Part shown: positions 1 to 9,400 of the stretch, one piece after another | Numbering within the stretch: the stretch's first letter is position 1 | Layout: each line of letters opens with the position of its first letter | Assembly (NCBI RefSeq): GCF_947504145.1 | Contig: NZ_CANNGQ010000003.1 | Coordinates: 248,001 to 312,000, forward strand | DNA length: 64,000 nt | Origin: an uncultured Microbulbifer sp. | GTDB taxonomy: Bacteria; Pseudomonadota; Gammaproteobacteria; Pseudomonadales; Cellvibrionaceae | Direction: 5' to 3' | Made by a program: the position numbers and the translations under genes | Notes under the pieces: generated by a model | What the model saw: only the letters and a program-made list of their open reading frames with translations | Databases searched by the model: none | What the model was told of the DNA's origin: nothing

Positions 1-438
1 ACCCTGCTCCGAATGTTCCTCCTCGATCAGCGGATCACTATCAGTGTGCGCGGTGAAAATGAGTTGCAGCTCGTGAGCGTCTTCCAGCGCCGCGAGTTTT
101 TCCTTTAGCTGCTCGACCAGTTCAGGATCAATTTCGTCATCCACTTCCCGGTACACCAGTGGTGGCAACACATTGGTCTCCAACACAGGCTCTTCGGGGT
201 CGATAAACGCTTCCGCATCCTGCACCCACAGCTGGCCGGCGGCGGGAATCAGGGTGGTCTCGGTGTTACTGCCGAGAGGCTTGTTGGTGTAGTCCCCAGC
301 GCTCTCCACTTGTGGTGTGAGGCCGGGGATTTTCTGCCACCAGGAAACATCGCTCGGGTTTTCATCCTGAGCCAGAGCCGAAGTGCTCACCAGCGCGGCA
401 ATAACGATTGCCAATTTTTTCTGTGAAGGACGGAACAT
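1..438 (-). CDS. Secreted OmpA-like protein, 3' part cut by window edge
   Basis: The frame starts at ATG 438 and stays open for 146 codons to base 1. It begins MFRPSQKKLAIVIAALVSTS with an Ala-Leu-Ala cleavage site near residue 23, a clear signal peptide. The visible part ends in a helix followed by LQLIFTAHTDSDPL, which resembles the start of an OmpA-like peptidoglycan-binding domain (GHTDxxP type). The start codon overlaps the stop of the upstream giant gene (ATGA), so the two are translationally coupled. The giant protein also ends in an OmpA-like domain, so the pair probably work at the same envelope site. Full length and C-terminal architecture are unknown. Confidence 0.75.
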   Translation of the reverse strand, partial: MFRPSQKKLAIVIAALVSTSALAQDENPSDVSWWQKIPGLTPQVESAGDYTNKPLGSNTETTLIPAAGQLWVQDAEAFIDPEEPVLETNVLPPLVYREVDDEIDPELVEQLKEKLAALEDAHELQLIFTAHTDSDPLIEEEHSEQG

Positions 439-3400
439 CACCGGACCCCTCCCTGATCATCACTTCCGATCATGCGATTCACACTGCGTTTGAGCCCGTC
501 CAGCACACTGCCGCGCTCGGGCGGCGCGCCACGGCGCCAGAAAATTTCAGTTTCGATATTGAGCGGGTAGCAGCAGTCGAGCGCCGCCCAGTCTTCTGCT
601 ATGCGCGCCTTGATGGCTTCGAGGCGCGCGTCCACCAGTGCGGAATCTTCGTTTTCCGCAAGGTAAGACAGGCGTAGTACCGAAGGATCTTCCTGCAGGC
701 GCTCAAGCAACAGCTCGGTGCGCGAACGCCACTGCGGGCGAAGCTCGGTGGACCCCGGCTCGAATACGGCCTCGGCCAGATCCAGGCGTACCACGCGGTG
801 CAGGCTGGTGCCGAAGTTGAACTCCAGCATCTTGCCTCGGGTCGCGCGCTGCACCCGCGGGTTTTCTGTGGTCAGACGATAGCCGCTGGGCAGACTCCGG
901 TCGTCCAGTTTCAGTACGAAGTTGGAGCCGCGATCCGGGTTCGGCACGGCAGCACAGGTAATGTGGAAACGGCCGTGGGCATCGGTGGTTGCGCGGAGGC
1001 CCTGCGCGGTTACCACACGAGCACCGGCCACACCGCCTTCGCCGTTATCCTGGTAACCATTCAGGTTTTTATCGTCGTACACCTTGCCTACCACATCGGT
1101 ACAGTCGAAGGTCGGGTCCGGAACCACGCGCACCGTGGCCGATGCTTCACCGGACGCCTGCTGGCCGGAAAGTTCGTTGAACATACGCGCACGGTTCACG
1201 TACTTGCCTTCGCCCACACCGGAGCCAACTACCAGTAAGAGCTTCATGGTACGGGTCGCTTCACCTTCGGCGCGCAAGTGCGGCCACTGCAGTTGCAGGC
1301 CATTCACTTCCGGCTCCACCGGCATACCATCCAGGTTCGCGGAACCGGCCACATACTTGAAGCCCGCCGGGAAGTAATCCACCAACTGCAGGTCCGTCAG
1401 CGGCACCGGCATGGTATTGGTGAAGGTGATGGTGTACGGCACCAGCTGGCTGCGCGTTACATTGGTCATCGCCGAGGTTTTGGTCAGCGCCAGCGCGCCT
1501 TCCAACAGCGGATCCAGCGCAATGTGGTTGTTGTACAGCTGGCTGCTGCCCGGTTGGTTGGTGTCATCCAGGTTCAGACGCAGGTAGTAATCCGTTTCAC
1601 TGGAGCGCGCATCCATATCGATGGGCGGCGGCAGCTCGGTAAGCTGGACTTCACAATGGTCCGGAGTACCCGGAATTGTGTCTCCAGCGCTACCCAGGCA
1701 GGCGCTGACATCGAAGCTTCCGGTCTCGCTGCCGGTCTGCGGCGGAATAACCCGGGATGGACCGGACGTGTACTGGTCACTGGGCACGTCCACGTCGATC
1801 AGGTAATCCGCATTGACCGCGCAGGCGGCACTGCTGAAATTCAGATCGAACTTGTAGTAGCCGCCCGGCAGGGTCACCTGATTCTGCTGTGCAGGGTCGT
1901 CGAAGCAACTATCCGGTAGCGGCTGGCCGCTGGAACCCTGCAACATGCTGACCCGGGCACCGGCGACAGGTGCACGTAGTATTGAATCGTAGATAACACC
2001 ATTGGGTGTGATCGGCAGATTCAGGTTCTGCGGATTGGCACCGGAGCCGATATAGATATTGCTTATGCGCTGCGGCCCATTGGTGTAGTCAGAACTCGCA
2101 ATACCCAGCGATGCTGTGGACTCCACGGCGTTAGGCGCCCGGTAACGCAGCTCGTAACTGGCTGCCGACACGTCCTCGCCATCCATATTCGGCACGAGAC
2201 CGGCAAACTGGAAGTAGCCATTCTCGTCACTCTGTATGGTTTCCAGCAGTCCGTTATTGAAGTACAGGTCTACGGTCCAGTTGATGAGCAGACGCTCTTC
2301 GCTGTCCGCCGTTTCACTGAAGTTCACATCGTGCCAGAGGAAACCGGACAGATTGGCGATACCCGGAGTACCGCCGATATCGATGGCTACCGTGGCCTCG
2401 TTGTACACCGGAGGATCGTTCCACTTCACCTGTGCGGTATTCACCACCGAGTAACCCAGAGGCAGCTTTTCCCCCACCCCTTCACCTAAAGAGGCCTGGA
2501 AGCGCAGAGTGATGGTTTCACTCGGCTGCAGGTCACCGTAATTGGTGCTGTAGTCGACGGTGATCAGCGGGCCATCCACCATCACGCCATCGGGCTGGCC
2601 GTTCAGGCGCGCGGAGTCTTCCACGTAAGTGAGCACACCCTCACCGGCCACCAGCAGGTCATCGTAGATGGTGACCAGGCTTGCTGGTACGGCACTGATG
2701 TTGGTCACGCGCACGATATATTCCAGCACCTCGCCAGATTCCGCCGCGCCGCCACCGACGACCGCAACTTCTTTGGTAATGGACAACTGCTGCGCGTCAC
2801 CCACCACAACCTCGGTCGGCTGCGCACCGTTGCTGCTGTTGCCATCCGCATCGGTCAGGGTCAGCGGCAATTCCAGACTGTACACATTGCCCTGGTTACT
2901 GATGATAGTGCCGCGCTCGGTTTCCGCGTTCACCATCACGTCGAACACGATGGTGGCGGTCTGCGCGGTGGTAATGATTCCCTCACCTTCGACCGGCATT
3001 GGTGGCGTGAGGTCTTCACTGCTGATGGGGATACCGGTGACAAGCGGTGATTCTTCACCGTCGTCCGCCACAGCAATGCCGTTCAACAGCGTGCTGCCGG
3101 CAACATAGGTGGTGTACTCCGGCACCAGATCCACAAAGCGGGCTTCGGTGGCATCCTTACCACCCATATTGCTGACCGTGATGGTGTAGCGCAGCACATC
3201 TTCCGGATCGACGATACCGGCGGTCATATTGTCGACCACCAGCTCCACGGTTTTCTGTGTACGGATCAGCGGCACGTTACCCACGATATCGATGGTCGGG
3301 TCGTCGGCCACTTCGGTGGCGGGATCATCGGAAGGCTGTTCGTCCAGCGGAATATTCTCGCCACCAGCGTCTACACCGGCACCGACGCCATTTGCAAAGC

Positions 3401-6400
3401 CCTGGTTGGAAATCACCGTGCCGTCGTTAACGTCGTTGATGGTCACATCAAAGGTAATCAGCGCCGTCTGGCTGCCGGACGCATCCGGATCTGCCAGCAG
3501 CTGCCCGGCTTCCGCGCCTGGAGACTGGATAACAAGCGTCTGCGCCAGCGGCGTGCTGCCATCCACATCGTCCAGTGCCGCACCATTCAGGGTGGTGGAG
3601 CCGGCAACATACATGGTGTTGGCAGGCACCTGATCGCGCAGGCTGGCCTCCAGCATGTTTTCGTTACCGATGTTTTCTACGCGGAGGGTATAGCGCAGGG
3701 TATCGCCTGGCATCAGGCTGTCCGGTTCACCGGTCAGGTCTTCGGAGATTTTTTCCACTTTGAAGACCGGCGCAGATTCGATAATCACACGGGTGGGGTC
3801 TTCATCACCGGCCACTTCCGGGTCCTGCATGCCATTGATATTCGGATCGTCACTGACAAACGCGGATTGACCCGGCAATTGCAATTGCGCCTGGTTCAGC
3901 ACCGCGGTGCCATTATCGATCACCGCCGCCAGCTGCACCTCAAATACAATCTCGATACTGTCGCCGGCTTCACCAGCCGCCGCCAGATTCAGTCCGCGGA
4001 TATCCAGAAGTCCGGCACTGTTGGTACCGCCAGAAGCATCGGTGGCGCTACTGTCTGCCCCAGTTGGAATACTGATGATATTCAGCGTACCCGACTCGAA
4101 TATGACCGCCGGATTCAGACGCCCCAGATCATCGGTTACCGAAAAGTCGTCGACACTTACATCTTCTTCGTTGGTCAGCGTAATCGTGTAGCGAAGAAGA
4201 TCCGTAGGTGCGGCGTTAACCGCGGGGTTCTCTACACGGGTGATGTTTTCTACAGATTTGTAGAAGGCAACCCGGGGAACCTGTGCGGTGATGGTGAACG
4301 CATCTTCGAAGTCGACCACATCCGGCGAGCCATCGGTGAGCGTGCGGTCGTATACCCGGCGCTGGTCTTCTTCTACTGGCAAGCCAAACCACTGGGTCGC
4401 ACCGGCAATATTGGTCAGTGTCGCACTGTGGCTGGTATCAGTATCCAGATAGGCATCGTAGGCAAACTGCAGGTGGTGGTCCGCTGGCAGTACACTCGCA
4501 GATGCATCTGCTCCGTTGACAGTTACGATCAATGTACAGCTATCGACATCGTAGCTGGTAGTAAAGTCACTGCCTTCGCTCAGTGCCGCAATCGCATTGC
4601 CGCCGGCATCGAGAATTTCCGCGGTAAAGTTTTCCGGTGGCGTGGTGCACATGCCACCGGCTTCACCACCATCGGTTTCCTGCGGCAGTACATCGGTCAG
4701 AGTCAGCTCAAACGCATCGCCCATACCGGCATTGTGCACGTCCAGTACAAAACGCCCGGGCAAACCAGCCTGCACGTTGGCAGGGCCGGTTTTGTCCATG
4801 ATCAGTTCCGGCTCGACAATGGTGAAGCTCACATCATTGCCACCGCCAGGGAGGTTGCTAGCGCCCTCTTCGTAAGTGAAGTCCGCAGCGTTCACAATTT
4901 CCGTGCCCGCTACCGCTGTCGCCACGTCTGCCACACGGACATAGATGTCGATTTCCGCCACGGTGCTCACCGCGATCGAGGGGATATCAAACGTAAACGT
5001 GCCCGCAGCCTGATCCACCACCGGATCGAACGCCTCTCCGTTCAGGGTGGCGCTCTCGAAGGTCATGATATCGCCAAGGCTATCGAGCGTATCAATCACC
5101 TGTACATTGCGCAGCGCGACCGCGTCATTGGCCACACCGGGCACGGTGATGCGGTAGTGCACCAGCTCGCCAACAGTTGCGGTGCCATCGTCCGGCGTTA
5201 CCAGCGCTTTGGTCAGCGGCTCGACGACTGCAGCCGCGGTGCTCATGGCAAACGGCACCGGTAGGTCTAGCGGGCCGTAATTCTGGCCGCTGGCATCAGG
5301 CAGTGACCAGTATTGGTCCACCGCGAAGGTGTTGACCCAGGACTGATCACCGCCCACGTCCTGATGGAAACCGATGTCGTAATCGATATCCACACACAGG
5401 CCAGCGGGTACCGGTGTATTCAGCACAAACACCATATTGCCGCCGCGAGCCGACGGAGCGGTATAGGTGTAGTCGCCATCCAGCAGCGGCGCGCCGTCGA
5501 TACTGACCTGCACATTGGCAATGGAGGTTTCATCCATTTCCATCGCCAGGGTATCGGTGATCTGCATATTGTAGGCAGGCGCCTCGCCGTTGTTACATGC
5601 ATGCAGGCGGAACTGCATGATGTCATTCAACAGATCGATATTGTTGTACGGGTTTGGCTTGCCGCTGCGCTCGGTTTTTTCCAGGCTATCCATTACCGGC
5701 TGCAGCAGGGAAATCACCGCGTTGTCTTCCACCGTATCGCTGCCGTAGGAAAGCTGTGCGGTGTTGGTAAGTTGCTGGGTGGGCAGGTGCTCGATACCGT
5801 TGTCTTCCGCCACTTTTACCCGGTATTCGATCACCAGCGGCGCACTGGCGGTGAACTCCCGGGTGACGTCGCCGAAGGTCCAGTCGATGACCCCTTCCGC
5901 CCCCTGAGCCGGTACAGCGCTCGCGGGAATTTCTGCGTAGTCAAAGCCGTTGGCCGGCGCATAAGGTGCGCTGGTGTCGCCATTGATGCTCACCACACCA
6001 TCGAACACCAAGCCCGCAGGTAGAGTGTCCTGTACCGCAACGGCCGGCGTGGTGCCCGCTTGCAGGCTCAGCTGCAGCCGGTAGGTAACAAAATCACCCA
6101 CGCGCAGCGTACCGATATTCGTTTCTGTATCGGTATCTTCCGCCACGGTCTTTTCGATGGCGGTGTTGTCGTCGGTAATGATAGGAGCCTGTACCGGGCC
6201 AACGCAGTAGTCATCCGGCGCGGTGATGGTCGGACAACCATTACCGTGGCGTTCAAACTCGGGCTCACCGGCGATGTCTTCGTTCAGTGAGGTCCAGTCT
6301 GCGGTAATGCTGTTGTTAATGGGGTTACCGAATACCGAGCGCACCTGCGTGCGGTATACCAGCACCAGCTCGCTGCCCAGTGGCAGGTCAAGACTGTTAT

Positions 6401-9400
6401 CGCCGTTGTTCTTACCCCAAACCAGCGGGCCGAGCGGCGCACCATCCGGCACCGGGTTGAAGCCCGCAACATCGGCCCCATCAATCTGCGCGGTAACGGT
6501 AAAACTGTCATCCAGTTGCAGTTCAGTCGGCAGGGTGTCTACCAGGTTCAGATCAAACGCATCCGCGGTGGATGCACCCTCATGGCGAACACGCACAGTG
6601 TATTCGAGCACATCGCCACCCAGTGCGGGCTGGCCGTCATTGGTCAGGTTGGCGACATCTTTTTCCAGCAATAGCAGCGGTTCCACCACTGTAGTGGCCG
6701 GGGCCGAAGCGGTGAGCGCTTCTGGCGCACCACTCTCTGGGTTCAGGTAGTTCAGCGTTGCATTGTTGACCAGGCTGCTGCCAGCGTCGGTGCCAGTATC
6801 GTTATTGATGCGGGCAAAATACTGAATGCGGATGGTCGGAGTCAGGTCACTGGTTACTACATCGTCTTCGTGCGCCGTATCTACGGTGCCGATTTCCCAG
6901 GTTGCGGTACCGGGATCTGTGGAGCCATCAACAGGGAAACTGGTAAACGCAGCCTCAGTGGGTGTTTCACCATTGATGGTGTCGATACCGATAAATTCGT
7001 AAGTAATGTCGTAATCACTATTGTGGGTGAGTACGTACTCGGCACCGTTCCCGTTCAACAGATCGGAAACGGAAACCTCGGTGCTGATCCCTTCCGGCAA
7101 CTGGATTTCCAACTGGAAATGCTTGTGCGCACCGATGGTCGGAATCACCGTGTCGTCGAGATCGGTTTTGGTAAAGGTGAGCGGCAGCACTTCGGTCTGC
7201 GCGTCGGCGGTAATTTCGTAATCGTTGACCGCATCCCCAGCGTTTGGCAACACGCCGATACGCATGCCGTCGACGGCGCCATCGGTGCCGATTATGCCGG
7301 TGCTATTCAGGGCGATATCGTTGCCGGGCAGGGACTGCCACCGGCCTTCAACAGTATTGGGCAGAACTTCGTGGGGTGCGACATCCTGGTTGACGCGCAC
7401 CTGGAAGGTAAAGGAACGGGATTCACCGGGAGCAATTGCGTAGTCGCTGTTGCTTCTTTCCCAGCCGAATATCGGCGCGTTTGTATTGACACCGTCGTTG
7501 TCACTATCGGGTGGATCATTACCGCCAATGTTGCCGATATAGGTGTAACGACTATCGACCAAGTCGTCGAGAACCTGAAGGTTGTAGGCAGCTGCCGTAC
7601 CGGTGTTTTCTGCGGTTACTGTTACCGTGAGCTCGTCATCAGCATCCGCATTGGAAACATCGAACGTTTTCTGCAGTTCAATCTGTGGCTCAAGCACGGT
7701 AAAGCTGTGACTTTCAAAGGCGATACGTTGCTGCGTTCCCGTTTCATCGATATACGCCACTTCCGCAGTGGTGGCGCTGCCACCGTTGGTGATGACATTC
7801 CCATTATTGGTTTGTGCCGTATTTTCCAGGCGCGCGAAGAAATCTACCGGCAGGTCAAAGCGGCGGCCGCCGGCAGTAGTCAGATCCTGTAAACCAAAAT
7901 TCCAGGTAATACTGTCATCCGTACAGGTAATGCCACCGTCGCCAACACTGAACTGGCCACCGGGCTCGAAGCTGGCACCCGCGGCGGCGGCAATCGCATC
8001 CAGATCCACCTCCGGTGCATCGGTACAACGCAATCCTTCCGGCAAGTCATCGGTAATGGTCAACTCCCGCAAACGTGACGGCGGTATCTGTGCGGTCAAG
8101 CGATACCGGACCTCTTCACCCACCACCAGCGCGCTGCTGTCGGCACTCGTTGGCGTTACCAGTCCCGCCTCGATCGTCGCGGTGGTTACCGCCTGCTTCG
8201 GCTGGGTTTCTACCGGAATAATCTGCATATTTGCAGTGGTGCTTTCGGTCTCGTAATGGCGGGCACGACCGCTATTGTTTGGCGCCCCCAGATCATCACC
8301 CAATCCGTCCAGGTTGGCATCACTTTCCAGTTGCGGTGCATTCTGGTTGCCGAACTCGTTCGCCAGTGAATCGTAGCGGGCAAAGGTGGTGTTCAGGAAT
8401 GGCTGCATCGGCGCCACTGACTGGTGCGGTGCTACACGATACAGGAAAGAGACACTTTCACCGGCATCAAGGCGTTTGAGCGCATCAGACAGGTCGTGAC
8501 GGAAGCTGATTACCGCCGGGGTTCCGCCATCATTACAGTGGGTGGCAATATCGTAATCGTTCTGGAATGGCGCCGTGCCCAGGAAGCCTTCCTGAGCGCC
8601 ATCTGCCTCATCCGTGCCATCGCCGTCGTTGTCCAGGCCGTCGCTGCCGAAGTCCTCAACACACATCTGACCGCGCGCGTCCAGATTATCGATCACAACA
8701 AGATCGTAGCCGGGAGCGCGGGGAACGCCGCTGTCGTTATTGCGGTTGTTAACTGTGATTTTGTAAATGAAGGTATCGAATCGGGTACCTTCTGCGTTGT
8801 CGGCAAAGTCAGAATCGCTGGCACAGCCGCCGCTGGTGGTCTCGTTACACACCAGCTTTTCGATTTCAAATTCGGGCTCTACAACACGCAGATCGACTCG
8901 CCAATCCGACTCGGGTGGATACCCCGGGATGTCCGCTGGAACGCCCGCAGCATTATCCACACGAATATCCTGGGTGACGCCGTTGGATTCAAATACTGCG
9001 GTAAACGCAGAGCGGCCCCGGTCAATACTGTCTGCCGCATGCTGATTCGGCAAGGAAACACTGTCTACCGGGTCGTTCAACACCCGCGTGGTCAAATCAC
9101 TCAGAAACCAGAAATCACGCTGCTGAATCGGGTCGACCAGCACCCAGAGAGGGTCAACTTCACTCAGGCTCTGATTAAGACCACCCTGCTCCTGCACCGC
9201 TCCCGCTATTTCACGACAGCGCGACAGAGGGTCCGGCAACTCGACTGCACCGCAGCTCAGGCGATTATCAGATATATACCCCTGCCCATCCGGCAAGTCA
9301 TCTCCCACGGAAATATTGTTGACTTCAATCAGCGAAAAGCCTGGTGTCTCAAACCCGAACCAGCCACCAGCATGAATCTCCACCTTACAATCTTCACCAA